NCBI RefSeq assembly: GCF_039929605.1
Contig: NZ_JBDSQX010000098.1
Coordinates: 17,829 to 81,828 of the forward strand
Reading direction: 5' to 3'
Source of the DNA: Pelomonas sp039929605
Lineage (GTDB): Bacteria > Pseudomonadota > Gammaproteobacteria > Burkholderiales > Burkholderiaceae_C
Length of the DNA: 64,000 nucleotides
Shown one piece after another: positions 15,245-23,821 of this stretch (position 1 is its first letter; the number at the start of each line of letters is the position of its first letter). The position numbers were made by a program, and so were the translations under genes. Under the pieces are notes generated by a model, which was given only the letters and a program-made list of their open reading frames with translations, ran no database searches and had not been told where the DNA came from.

Positions 15245-16522
15245 TTACTTCTGGCCCGTGCAGTTGGCGTAGAAGCTGGTGGTTGCCGGCCAGTCCGAGA
15301 ACACGCCCAGCACGCCGACCTGCTCGGCCAGCACGTCCAGCATGCGGAACATGTCGCCTTCGCGGGTGATGGCGCTGTCGAAGCTCTGGTAGTACGAGCC
15401 GTTGTTGCCGTCGGCCAGGATGCCGCTGCGCTCCAGCGACCAGGTGATGATGTCCAACCCCGCCGCCTTGGCGTTGCGGGCGTATGGCGAGGGCAGGATG
15501 TTGCCGCTGGTGTCGGCCGTCAGCAGCTGCCACAGCGGTGGCGCGACGATGCGGATGCCTGCGGCGCGGTAGGCCTTGAGCTGCTCGAAGGTGGGTACGT
15601 CGGCCGGCCCGTTGGCATCGTCGAGGTAGACCGCCTGGCGGCCGAAGGCGGGCTCGTTCTTCACCCAGTACAGGATGTCGTTGATGTCGAAGCTCTGCGC
15701 CCAGACGTCACGCGCGGGCACGCCGGCCGCCTTGTGCTCGTCGATCATCTTCTGCGCGTAGGCGGCCTGGCTGAAGCCGTCGAATGGCATGGCAACGCTG
15801 GCCGACTTCAGCTCGGGCGTCATCTTCACGCCCAGCTTCTTGAACAAGGCGATGGCTTCCTTCAGCGTCAGCAGCGTGCCGCTGGTGGGGCCGGCGTAGA
15901 GGTCGGTGCGGAAGTTGGCCGTGCCCGCCTGGTACTCGGCCACGGTGCGGCCGCGCGGGTTGGACGCGTCCATCTTGCCGCGCAGGGTCTTGAACTCGGC
16001 CAGCGTCAGCTCGCTCGTGCGGCACTCGGCGGCGGCCGGTGCGACGAGCGTGCCGGCGGCGTCGAAGACAGCGGGCGTGAAGGGCTTGACGCACTTGCTC
16101 GCCAGCGGCGTGGCGAGGATGTTGGTGGTCGTGTGCAGGTCGTTCTGCGCGTGGCGGCAGACGAGTTCCTTGTCCTTCGTGAAGGTCACGTCGCACTCGA
16201 CGACGCCGGCGCCCATGCGTGCTCCCGCTTCGTAGCTTTCCTTGGTGTGCTCGGGGAACTGCAGCGGCGCGCCGCGGTGGGCGATGGAGAAGAGCGTCGG
16301 CTTGTAGCTCTCGCGCGTGGCGGCGCAATGCTGCAGGCGCTTCTTCAGCGGGCTGTCGGCCATCTCCTCGACGAGGAAGAAGGGCCGCGGGCCGAGCTGG
16401 ACGCTGGCGATGCCGCTGTCGTTGCCATGACCGCGGCGGTTGCCGTCAAAGTCGTTGGCGCAGGCGGGGAGGCTGGCAACGCCGAGCGCGAGCAGTGCAA
16501 GGCGGGTGAGGGTGCGGCGCAT
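15245..16522 (-). CDS. Exported glycerophosphodiester phosphodiesterase
   Basis: Hydrolyses glycerophosphodiesters to glycerol 3-phosphate and an alcohol. The GDPD motif SIAHRGAPLQFPEHTKESY and the metal-binding ECDVTFTKDKELVCRH are clear. A Cys-containing N-terminal signal (LGVASLPACAN) points to export, possibly as a lipoprotein. 425 residues is long for the family, with extra inserts as in periplasmic GlpQ types. It lies 74 bases downstream of a transporter on the same strand, a possible uptake partner. Confidence 0.88.
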   Translation of the reverse strand: MRRTLTRLALLALGVASLPACANDFDGNRRGHGNDSGIASVQLGPRPFFLVEEMADSPLKKRLQHCAATRESYKPTLFSIAHRGAPLQFPEHTKESYEAGARMGAGVVECDVTFTKDKELVCRHAQNDLHTTTNILATPLASKCVKPFTPAVFDAAGTLVAPAAAECRTSELTLAEFKTLRGKMDASNPRGRTVAEYQAGTANFRTDLYAGPTSGTLLTLKEAIALFKKLGVKMTPELKSASVAMPFDGFSQAAYAQKMIDEHKAAGVPARDVWAQSFDINDILYWVKNEPAFGRQAVYLDDANGPADVPTFEQLKAYRAAGIRIVAPPLWQLLTADTSGNILPSPYARNAKAAGLDIITWSLERSGILADGNNGSYYQSFDSAITREGDMFRMLDVLAEQVGVLGVFSDWPATTSFYANCTGQK

Positions 16523-16596
16523 GGGCTGTCTCCGTGTGTGGGGCAGCCAAGGCTAGGCGGCCTCAATGAAGCCGTGGTGACAGCGTAGAGAGCGAG

Positions 16597-17904
16597 TTAG
16601 GGGGAGTGCGGGTGGCCGTTGTCCGCCTTGCGCGGGAAGGGCGCGAACATCGCGCCGAGCACCGACGGGATGGCCGCGAACATGACGACGATGAAGTAGG
16701 TCTTGTAGCCCAGGTGGTCGGCCAGCGGGCCCGAGATCATCTGCGTCGGCACCAGCGTCAGGTTCATGATCGAGTTAGCAAACGCGTAGTGCGTCATGTG
16801 GAATCGGCCCGGGGAGATCTGCTGCATCATGTACAGCATGTTGGCGACGAAGCCGAAGCTGTAGCCGAACTTCTCCAGCGTCACCAGGCTCGCCACCGTC
16901 CAGAACGACAGCGTGTGCCCCGGGCCTGCCAGCTGCGACAGGACGACGAAGGCGACGTGCGGGATGTTCAGGCACAGCGCCATGATCACCAGCGTGCGGC
17001 GGTTCAGGCCGTACTTGGCCATGAAGGCGCCGCCCAGCAGGCCGGCCCCGAGGCTCACCACCGTGGAGATGGTGCCGTCGATCAGCCCTTTGTCCTTCAG
17101 TGACAGGCCGACGCCGCCCAGGTCGGGCGAGGCCTGCAGGAACAACGGCCCCAGTTGCAGCAGCAGCCCCTCGGAGCTGCGGTACAGCAGGACAAACATC
17201 AGCATGCCCCAGATGCTGTCCTTCTTGAAGAAGTCGACGATGGCATCGCCGAAGGTTCGGAAGGCCGCGCGCGCGCTCACGGGCCGGTCGCCGATGCTGC
17301 CGGTGGGCAGCGCGAACCAGTGGTAGACGGCCAGTGCCGCGAGCGTGCCTGCCGACATGACCAGCGCCCAGCTCCAGGCCGAGGTGGTGCTGAGGTGGTG
17401 GTCCTCCTTCAGCGAGCCGGCGATCCAGACGACAAGGGCCGTGCCGAAGAGCTTGCCGACGTTCCAGAACACGCCCTGCACGCCGATGTATTTGGCCTGG
17501 CCCTTCTCGTCGAGCGCGGTGATGTAGATGCCGTCGACGCAGATGTCCTGCGTGGCCGAGCAGAAGGCCATGACCCAGAGCACGGCAATGGTGATCTGGA
17601 AGTAGTTGGGCAGCGGCAGGGCTGCGGCGATGCCGCAGAGCAGCACGGCCATGATGACTTCCATCCACAGCACGAAGAACTTCTTCGTCTTGAACATGTC
17701 CAGGAAGGCTGCCCACAGCGGCTTGAGCGACCAGGTGATGCCGACGCTGGCGGTGGCCAGCGTGATCTCGCCGTCGCTGTGGCCGAGGTCCTTGAACATC
17801 GTGCCGACGACCCAGATCACCATCGCGAAAGGGATGCCTTCGGACAGGTAGGACGTGGGGACCCAGGACCAGGGATTCCGGATGGTTGTGTTGCTTGAGG
17901 TCAT
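16597..17904 (-). CDS. MFS transporter, AmpG-like
   Basis: 435 residues with about 12 hydrophobic segments. The N-terminal WSWVPTSYLSEGIPFAMV and GITWSLKPLWAAFLD resemble the AmpG/RhtX branch of the major facilitator superfamily, as does SATQDICVDG. AmpG carries muropeptides; the substrate here is unknown. It lies between a GHL10 lipoprotein and a phosphodiesterase gene on the same strand, so it could import a cell-wall fragment or a glycerophosphodiester product. Confidence 0.78.
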   Translation of the reverse strand: MTSSNTTIRNPWSWVPTSYLSEGIPFAMVIWVVGTMFKDLGHSDGEITLATASVGITWSLKPLWAAFLDMFKTKKFFVLWMEVIMAVLLCGIAAALPLPNYFQITIAVLWVMAFCSATQDICVDGIYITALDEKGQAKYIGVQGVFWNVGKLFGTALVVWIAGSLKEDHHLSTTSAWSWALVMSAGTLAALAVYHWFALPTGSIGDRPVSARAAFRTFGDAIVDFFKKDSIWGMLMFVLLYRSSEGLLLQLGPLFLQASPDLGGVGLSLKDKGLIDGTISTVVSLGAGLLGGAFMAKYGLNRRTLVIMALCLNIPHVAFVVLSQLAGPGHTLSFWTVASLVTLEKFGYSFGFVANMLYMMQQISPGRFHMTHYAFANSIMNLTLVPTQMISGPLADHLGYKTYFIVVMFAAIPSVLGAMFAPFPRKADNGHPHSP

Positions 17905-18162
17905 GGGTCTGAAATCGGCTGTAACTTTTCTAGGCCCGAAGCCGCGTGCACGAATCGAAGCGCTGCCGCGCGGACAACGTTGTCTTTTCGATTCGTCAGA
18001 AGGCCCCTGGGACGCGTTCGAACGGAGGGCGCGCAGGCCACTGCGTCGAGCGTGGCGCGATGCTAGGGGTGAAACCGCAAGTGCCGCATCCGGGGTTGCC
18101 TCCCCCGTGGACGCGGGCCGGACAGCGCGCGGACAGCGTCGTTCAGCGTCGGTTGGCGTCGT
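17905..18162 (-). other. Intergenic region upstream of the second transporter
   Basis: Gap of 258 bases that separates the murQ operon from the downstream transporter gene and may hold the latter's own promoter. I see no confident promoter, hairpin or gene. Confidence 0.3.
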
Positions 18163-19422
18163 TCAGCGCGAGGCGTAAGGCCCGGTGCGCAGCGCGTCGG
18201 CAATGCCGCGCCGGTTCTGCGCCAGCGCCACCAGGCTGAAGTGGATGTGGCCGCTGCCAGGTGCCAAGCGCCGAACGCTGCCGATCTGGCCGGTGATCTC
18301 GTCCGGCATCCAGCTCTGCGGCGTGGCGTCGATGCGGCTGGTGAACAGGCCGGGGTGGATGGGGCGGTCGAGTGGGTTCAATGCTGCCCAAGCCTGCAGC
18401 AGCGGCTCGAAGGCCTGGGCGGTTTGCGCGCGCGGCCAGTAGAGCTGCGGCGCGAGGTAGTCCAGCCAGCCCTCGCGCAGCCAGAGTTCCACATCGGCGT
18501 ACAGCTTGTCGTACTGGCTGAAGCCGGTGATGCCGGGCGGGCGCAGGTCGGGCCGGGGCAGGCCGAAGGGGCTGATGCCCACGCGCGTGCCGGGGCGGGC
18601 CTGGTGTGCCAGCGCGTAGAGCCGCTGCACGAGGGTGTTGACGTTGTAGCGGCGCCAGTCGGCGCGCGCCAGGGTGCCGCCGGTGGCGAGGTACTTCTGC
18701 CAGCTCGGCTCGTCGGGGAAGTCGATGTCCGCCTTGGCCGCGTCCTGCACCGGATAAGGGTAGAAGTAGTCGTCGATGTGGATGCCGTCGACGGCGTAGC
18801 GCGCCAGCAGGTCGCGCACGACGGCCAGCGTGTGCTCGGCGGCGGCGGGTTCGCCGGGGTCGATCCAGAGCTGGTCGCCGTAGCGCTTGACCCAGTCGGG
18901 CCGGGTGCGGCTGACATGCGTGGCCGCCGGTGCGGACTTGGCGGTGCTGTGCCGGGCGCGGTAGGGGTTGATCCAGGCGTGCAGCTCCAGCCCGCGCAGC
19001 CTGGCTTCGGCCAGCCAGACGGCCAGCGGGTCGTAGCCGGGGTGCTGGCCCTGCGTGCCAGTGAGGTACTCGCTCCAGGGCTCCAGCGCGGACTCGTAGA
19101 TCGCGTCGGCGCCGGGCCGCACCTGCAGGATCAGCGCGTTGAGGCCGACGCGCACGGCCGTGTCGCACAGGCTGCGGATCTCGGCCTGCTGGGCCTCGGC
19201 GGAGAGGCCACGGCGGCTGGGCCAGTCGATGTTGGAGACGGTGGCGACCCAGGCGGCCCGCCATTCGCGCGGCGGCGGGCCGGCGGGCTTCGGTGCCGGC
19301 GGCTGCGTTGCGGGTTGGGATGCGGGCGTCGCCTCGGGCGCTGTCGGCACCAGCTCAGGCGGTGTCGCGCAGGCCGTGAGTAGCGGTGCGGTGGCGAGGC
19401 TCAGCAGGTGGCGGCGTTTCAT
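18163..19422 (-). CDS. GHL10-family glycosidase-like lipoprotein (YddW type)
   Basis: 419 residues beginning MKRRHLLSLATAPLLTACA, a lipoprotein signal with LTAC lipobox. The catalytic-like (beta/alpha)8 region starts REWRAAWVATVSNIDWPS and continues with LNALILQVRPGADAIYES, DGIHIDDYFYPYP and VGISPFGLPRP. This is the GHL10/DUF187 pattern; these proteins are thought to cleave peptidoglycan glycans. The start at 19422 overlaps the stop of the upstream transporter (ATGA). The operon with murQ and an AmpG-like transporter supports cell-wall turnover. Confidence 0.85.
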   Translation of the reverse strand: MKRRHLLSLATAPLLTACATPPELVPTAPEATPASQPATQPPAPKPAGPPPREWRAAWVATVSNIDWPSRRGLSAEAQQAEIRSLCDTAVRVGLNALILQVRPGADAIYESALEPWSEYLTGTQGQHPGYDPLAVWLAEARLRGLELHAWINPYRARHSTAKSAPAATHVSRTRPDWVKRYGDQLWIDPGEPAAAEHTLAVVRDLLARYAVDGIHIDDYFYPYPVQDAAKADIDFPDEPSWQKYLATGGTLARADWRRYNVNTLVQRLYALAHQARPGTRVGISPFGLPRPDLRPPGITGFSQYDKLYADVELWLREGWLDYLAPQLYWPRAQTAQAFEPLLQAWAALNPLDRPIHPGLFTSRIDATPQSWMPDEITGQIGSVRRLAPGSGHIHFSLVALAQNRRGIADALRTGPYASR

Positions 19423-20789
19423 GGTGTGTCGTCCGCCTTCTTGCCGAAGCCGTCGGGGATCTTGATGAGCGCCGCCATCACCACGCTGGGCAGCGTGGCC
19501 GCTAGCACCCAGGCAAAGAAGGGCACGTAGCCGATGTGGTCCTGCAGCCAGCCGCTCCACATGCCGGGGATCATCATCCCGAGGGCCATGAAGCCGGTGC
19601 AGATCGCGTAGTGCGCCGTCTTCTGTGTGCCATCGGCCACGTGGATCATGTACATCAGGTAGGCCGTGAACCCGAGGCCATAACCGAACTGTTCAACGGC
19701 GAGTGCGGCGCTGATGGCGGCCAGGCTGGTCGGGTGCGTCATCGCCAGCAGCAGGAAGGCCACGTTGGGCACGTGCATGGCCAGCACCAGCGGCCACAGT
19801 GCGCGCTTGAGGCCGATGCGGGAGATGACCCAGCCGCCGCACAGGCCGCCCAGCGTCAGCGCGATGAGGCCGACCGTGCCGTAGGCGATGCCCACTTCCT
19901 TGGTCGACAGGCCCAGGCCGCCCTGATCGACCGAGTCGAGCAGGAAGGGCGATGCGAGCTTCAGCAGTTGCGCTTCGGGGAAGCGATAGAGCAGCAGGAA
20001 GCCGAGCGTGACCGCGATGCCCGGCTTTTTGAAGAAGCTCGCGAACACGGCGAAGAACTCGGCCACCAGCCCGCGTGCGGCGGCGCGGCCGGGCCCGGCC
20101 ACATCGGCCGCGGGCCGTGGCAGCACGAAGGCGTGCCAGGCCGCCAGCGCGATGAACAGCCCCGCCAGCAGCCAGAACACAGCGCTCCAGGCGGTGACGA
20201 CGGAGCCGGTGCGCTCGGTCAATTCACCCGCCAGATAGACGAGGGCGCCCTGGCCCGTGATGTTGGCCAGCCGGTAGAACGTGGAGCGCACGCCGACGAA
20301 GGCGGCCTGGCTGTGCTGCGGCAGGGCCAGCATGTAGAAGCCGTCGGCGGCGATGTCGTGTGAGGCCGAGGAGAAAGCCATCAGCCACAGCACGGCCAGC
20401 GAGAGCTGGAAGGCGCGGTCGGTGGGCAGCGTCAGCGCCACGCCGGCCAGCGCGGCACCGACGAAGAACTGCAGCACCGCCACCCAGCTGCGCTTGGTGC
20501 CGAACAGCTCGGCCAGCGGCGACCACAGCGGCTTCAGCACCCAAGGCAGGTAGAGCCAGCTCGTGTAGAGCGCGATGTCGGTGTTGGAGATGCCGAGGTT
20601 CTTGTAGAGCACCACCGACAGCGACATCACCGTCACATAGGGCAGCCCCTGCGCGAAGTAGAGGCTGGGGATCCAGCCCCAAGGGGATGTTCGCCCCTCG
20701 CCCGCCGGGTACGGCGGTCGATCCCCCGAGGGGACGTGGCCTTGCTTGGGGCGGCCCGGCGCGGCGGCCTCTGGCGGTTCGCTGCTCAT
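19419..20789 (-). CDS. AmpG-like muropeptide permease (MFS)
   Basis: About 456 residues with a cytoplasmic N-terminal stretch, then 12 predicted membrane segments. WGWIPSLYFAQGLPYVTVMS and YLPWVLKPLWSPLAELFGTKR match AmpG, the inner-membrane importer of anhydromuropeptides, and SSASHDIAADGFYM fits the family. The ATG at 20789 overlaps the murQ stop (ATGA) and its own stop overlaps the GHL10 lipoprotein start, so the three genes are translationally coupled. The MurQ context makes a recycling role likely. Confidence 0.87.
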   Translation of the reverse strand: MSSEPPEAAAPGRPKQGHVPSGDRPPYPAGEGRTSPWGWIPSLYFAQGLPYVTVMSLSVVLYKNLGISNTDIALYTSWLYLPWVLKPLWSPLAELFGTKRSWVAVLQFFVGAALAGVALTLPTDRAFQLSLAVLWLMAFSSASHDIAADGFYMLALPQHSQAAFVGVRSTFYRLANITGQGALVYLAGELTERTGSVVTAWSAVFWLLAGLFIALAAWHAFVLPRPAADVAGPGRAAARGLVAEFFAVFASFFKKPGIAVTLGFLLLYRFPEAQLLKLASPFLLDSVDQGGLGLSTKEVGIAYGTVGLIALTLGGLCGGWVISRIGLKRALWPLVLAMHVPNVAFLLLAMTHPTSLAAISAALAVEQFGYGLGFTAYLMYMIHVADGTQKTAHYAICTGFMALGMMIPGMWSGWLQDHIGYVPFFAWVLAATLPSVVMAALIKIPDGFGKKADDTP

Positions 20790-21667
20790 GTCGACAGCGC
20801 GCGGCTCACGCTGCCCTCGGCGGCGTCGAGCAGCGCCCGCGCCTGATCCACGCCAACGCCCCGCTTGAGCATCACCAGCGCCGTCTTCACATGGTTGTCG
20901 CACTGCGCCAGCGCCGCCTGCGCATCCGCCTCGCTCGCGCCGCTGGCGCGCACCGTCAGCGCCACCGCCCGCTTCACGAGCTTCACGTTGGTCGCCTTCA
21001 GGTCCACCATCAGGTTGCCGTAGACCTTGTTGAGACGCACCATCAGCGCCGACGAGAAGGTGTTCAGCGCGATCTTCTGCGCCGTGCCAGCCTTGAGCCG
21101 CGTGCTGCCGGAGATGACCTCGGCGCCGGTGTCGAGGGTCACGCCGATCTCGGCCTGCTGCGCGACCGGCGCGCCGGGGTTGTTGGCGATGCCGATGGTC
21201 AGCGCCCCCGCCGCGCGCGCGGCCTCGATGGCGCCCAGCACGTAGGGCGTGCCGCCCGATGCGGCCAGCAGCAGGGCCACGTCGTTGGGGCCGGGGTTGA
21301 GCGCGGCCATGTCGGCGGCGCCCTGCGCGCGGTCATCCTCGGCGCCTTCGACGGCGACGAACATTGCGCCCGGCCCGCCGGCAATCACGGCCACGGCGCG
21401 CTCGCGCGGCCAGGAGAACGTCGGGTAGAGCTCCACGCTGTCCAGCACGCCCAGGCGGCCCGAGGTGCCGGCGCCCGCGTACAGCAGCCGGCCGCCGGCG
21501 CGGATGCGCGGCAGGGCCGCGTCCACGGCGGCGGCGAGTTGCGGGGCGGCGGCCTTCACGGCCGCGACGGCGGCGGTCTGGTCGTCGATGAAGGCATCCA
21601 GCAGGGCTGGCGTGGCGTAAGTGTCCAGGTCGGGATGCCGGGTGCTTGGGGTTTCGGTGTTCAGCAT
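20786..21667 (-). CDS. murQ: N-acetylmuramic acid 6-phosphate etherase
   Basis: Cleaves the lactyl ether of MurNAc-6-phosphate to give GlcNAc-6-phosphate and lactate during peptidoglycan recycling. 293 residues, normal size. The SIS domain with AGAGTSGRLGVLDSVE carries the catalytic Glu near residue 79, and AVEGAEDDRAQGAAD supplies the second conserved acid. The start MLNTETPSTRHPDLD at 21667 matches the family; the longer open frame does not. First gene of the operon with the AmpG-like permease and GHL10 lipoprotein. Confidence 0.93.
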   Translation of the reverse strand: MLNTETPSTRHPDLDTYATPALLDAFIDDQTAAVAAVKAAAPQLAAAVDAALPRIRAGGRLLYAGAGTSGRLGVLDSVELYPTFSWPRERAVAVIAGGPGAMFVAVEGAEDDRAQGAADMAALNPGPNDVALLLAASGGTPYVLGAIEAARAAGALTIGIANNPGAPVAQQAEIGVTLDTGAEVISGSTRLKAGTAQKIALNTFSSALMVRLNKVYGNLMVDLKATNVKLVKRAVALTVRASGASEADAQAALAQCDNHVKTALVMLKRGVGVDQARALLDAAEGSVSRALST

Positions 21668-21893
21668 GGAGTGTGGGAGCGCAAGCTGCCGCACTCTAGC
21701 GGCTGACATGGCGCCGTGACGAATGCCAAGAGCCATTGCAGTCACAACCGCAGGTAATCAGAATCTGCCCGCCGGTTGTAAGGACTGGGGCCCGCGCCCC
21801 GACGCAAGCTGGCAAGTCGATGTCGGGGCCTTCCGAAATCGACCTGTGGTGAACCCGATCTGAACCACTTACCTTTTTTCTGGAGACTTCGAC
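21668..21893. promoter_or_regulatory. Divergent promoter region between murQ and the bufferin locus
   Basis: 226 bases between divergent starts. A possible extracytoplasmic-sigma-type promoter for the bufferin precursor is TGTAAG (21778-21783) and CGACGC 17 bases on (21800-21805). It was chosen because related precursor operons are known to answer to ECF sigma factors, but the match is weak. A small dyad, cacaaccg with cggttgt, spans this site (21743-21779). Confidence 0.3.
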
Positions 21894-22148
21894 ATGAACG
21901 CATCCCTCAAGACTGGCCTCGGCATTGCCGCCGCTGCTGCTGCCCTGTTCGCGACCGCCGTGCCCACGACCGCTCTCGCGGCCGATGGCATGGTCAAGTG
22001 CTCCGGCGTCAACAGCTGCAAGGGCACCTCCGACTGCAAGACCGCCAAGAGCGACTGCAAGGGCCACAACAGCTGCAAGGGCCAGGGCTGGGTCAGCAAG
22101 AAGACGGCTGACGAGTGCACCAAGGCCGGCGGAACAGTTGAAAAGTAA
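21894..22148 (+). CDS. Bufferin-type RiPP precursor (BufA2-like periplasmic metallophore)
   Basis: 84 residues: a Sec signal peptide (about 1-30, ending TTALAA) and a short Cys-rich mature peptide with six cysteines at 36, 42, 48, 55, 61 and 75. Two copies of C-x-G-x-N-S-C-K-G (36-44 and 55-63) flank C48. Bufferins are periplasmic peptides whose cysteines become thiooxazoles that bind copper. The DUF692 and DUF2063 genes that follow are the maturation pair of those systems, which supports the call. GGAG lies 8-10 bases before the ATG. Confidence 0.85.
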   Translation: MNASLKTGLGIAAAAAALFATAVPTTALAADGMVKCSGVNSCKGTSDCKTAKSDCKGHNSCKGQGWVSKKTADECTKAGGTVEK

Positions 22149-22169
22149 TCAGCTGAATTAGCTGCCTAC

Positions 22170-22202
22170 CGCCGCCCAGGCCCGATGCCTGGGCGGCGTT
22201 TT
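22170..22202 (+). terminator. Strong hairpin with U-tract between precursor and maturase genes
   Basis: Perfect 12-bp arms, cgccgcccaggc (22170-22181) and gcctgggcggcg (22187-22198), with a 5-base loop, then TTTT. It looks like an intrinsic terminator 21 bases after the precursor stop. If leaky, it would make precursor mRNA exceed maturase mRNA, a common arrangement in RiPP operons. Confidence 0.85.
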
Positions 22203-22214
22203 ACGTTTGCACCC

Positions 22215-23039
22215 ATGACCCACATCCAAGGCTTCGGCCTCGGCCTGCGCGTTGAGCACTACGCCGCCTTTGAGGCTGGTGTCGATGCCGCCGTGAGGCC
22301 CGACTGGCTGGAGATCATTTCCGAGAACTACATGGTGCCCGGCGGCCCGCCGATGGCGCACCTGGAGCGCATTCGCGCCGACTATCCCGTCGTCATGCAC
22401 GGCGTGTCGATGTCCGTGGCCGGCGCCGAGCCGTTGGACCTCGCCTACCTGCGCGACCTGAAAGACCTGGCCGACCGGCTGGAGCCCGGCTGGGTGTCCG
22501 ACCATCTCTGCTGGAGCGCCGACGCGCACAGCCAATTGCACGACCTGCTGCCCGTGCCGTTGACGCGCGCCGCGCTCGATCACGTCAGTGGCCGCATCGC
22601 CCAGGTGCAGGACGTGCTGGGCCGGCCGCTGGTGCTGGAGAACGTCTCCAGCTACGTTCGCTTCGCGGCCGATGAGATGAGCGAGTGGGACTTCATTTCG
22701 CAGCTGCTGCAGCGGACGGGCGCTCGCCTGCTGCTGGACGTCAACAACGTCTATGTCTCCAGCCGCAACCACGGCTTCGACCCGCTGGACTACCTGGCCG
22801 CCGTGCCGGCCGAGCGCGTGCAACAGATTCATCTGGCAGGTCACGAGGACCGTGGCGACATCGTCATCGACACGCATGACCATCCGGTGCGCGCCGAGGT
22901 CTGGGCGCTGTACGAACACGCGCTCGAGCGCTTCGGCACCGTGCCGACCATGATCGAGCGTGACGACCACATCCCGCCGCTGCCCGAGCTGCTCGACGAG
23001 CTGGCCGTGGCGCGCCGCCTGGCCGCCGCTGCGTCATGA
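22215..23039 (+). CDS. DUF692 multinuclear iron oxidase, bufferin maturase (BufB/MbnB-like)
   Basis: 274 residues of the MNIO (DUF692) TIM-barrel family, iron enzymes that oxidatively convert cysteine in peptides such as methanobactin and bufferin. Metal-ligand motifs are present: EIISENYM, MHGVSMS, LENVSSYVRF, LDVNNVYVSSRNHGFD, HLAGHED, DTHDHPV and MIERDD. The ATG at 22215 was preferred to one at 22185 because the latter lies inside the terminator hairpin. Its stop overlaps the next gene (ATGA). Confidence 0.92.
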   Translation: MTHIQGFGLGLRVEHYAAFEAGVDAAVRPDWLEIISENYMVPGGPPMAHLERIRADYPVVMHGVSMSVAGAEPLDLAYLRDLKDLADRLEPGWVSDHLCWSADAHSQLHDLLPVPLTRAALDHVSGRIAQVQDVLGRPLVLENVSSYVRFAADEMSEWDFISQLLQRTGARLLLDVNNVYVSSRNHGFDPLDYLAAVPAERVQQIHLAGHEDRGDIVIDTHDHPVRAEVWALYEHALERFGTVPTMIERDDHIPPLPELLDELAVARRLAAAAS

Positions 23040-23821
23040 GCGTCATCCAGCAACAGCGCCAGCTCGCCGCCGCCATCCGTGACGGCGGCGATGCCGCTAG
23101 CCTGCTAGCCGGCGACTACGCGCTGGGCCTCGCCGTCTACCGCGATGCCTACCGCGCCCGCCTCGTCGCCGCGCTGGCCGACAACTACACCGTGCTCGCC
23201 CGCGCGCTGGGCGACGAGGCCTTCGACGCGCTGGGCCGCGCCTACATCGCCGCCCAGCCCAGCCGCCACCCGTCCATCCGCTGGTTCGGCCACGAGCTGG
23301 CCGGCTTCATGGCCGAGGCCGGAGACGACCTCGTGCCCCACGCCAGCCTCGTCGACTTTGCCGCCATGGACTGGGCACTGCGCGGCGCCTTCGACGCGGC
23401 CGAGGCGCCACCGCTCGACCCGGCAGCGCTTGCCGCCCTCGGCCCCGACGACTGGGCTGGTCTGGTGCTGCAGCTGCAGCCCAGCGCCCAGCGCGTGCCG
23501 CTGGCCTACGCCATCGAGCCCGCCTGGCGCGTGCTGCGCGAATGGGAGCCCGAGCTGGGCAGCGACCAGCCCGAGCTGCCCGAGCCCGCACCGCACGAGC
23601 ATGTGCTGCTGGCCTGGCGCCAGGGCCTGGAGACGCGCTGGCGCTCGCTGGAGCCGCTGGAGGCCGCGCTGCTGAACGCCGTGGCCGCGGGCACGCCCTT
23701 CGCGCTGCTGTGCGAACGCGCCGCCGCCGAGCTGGGTGACCCCGAGGCCGCCGCGCCGGCCGTCATCCAGCACCTGCAGCGCTGGCTGGCCGACGGTCTA
23801 CTTCAACGTTGCCCGTCGTAG
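23036..23821 (+). CDS. DUF2063 RiPP-maturation partner (BufC/HvfC-like)
   Basis: 261 residues. The N-terminal half, with LAVYRDAYRARLVAALADNY and FGHELAGFM, matches the DUF2063 domain of HvfC/BufC/MbnC proteins. These form a complex with the DUF692 oxidase and present the precursor peptide. Translationally coupled to the maturase by ATGA overlap. Its 3' end overlaps the convergent lipoprotein gene by 19 bases. No DoxX-like fourth gene, sigma factor or exporter follows. Confidence 0.9.
   Translation: MSVIQQQRQLAAAIRDGGDAASLLAGDYALGLAVYRDAYRARLVAALADNYTVLARALGDEAFDALGRAYIAAQPSRHPSIRWFGHELAGFMAEAGDDLVPHASLVDFAAMDWALRGAFDAAEAPPLDPAALAALGPDDWAGLVLQLQPSAQRVPLAYAIEPAWRVLREWEPELGSDQPELPEPAPHEHVLLAWRQGLETRWRSLEPLEAALLNAVAAGTPFALLCERAAAELGDPEAAAPAVIQHLQRWLADGLLQRCPS

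Noticed and set aside
22185..22214. Earlier ATG for the DUF692 maturase
   Set aside because: It lies within the terminator stem and adds residues unlike the family N-terminus.
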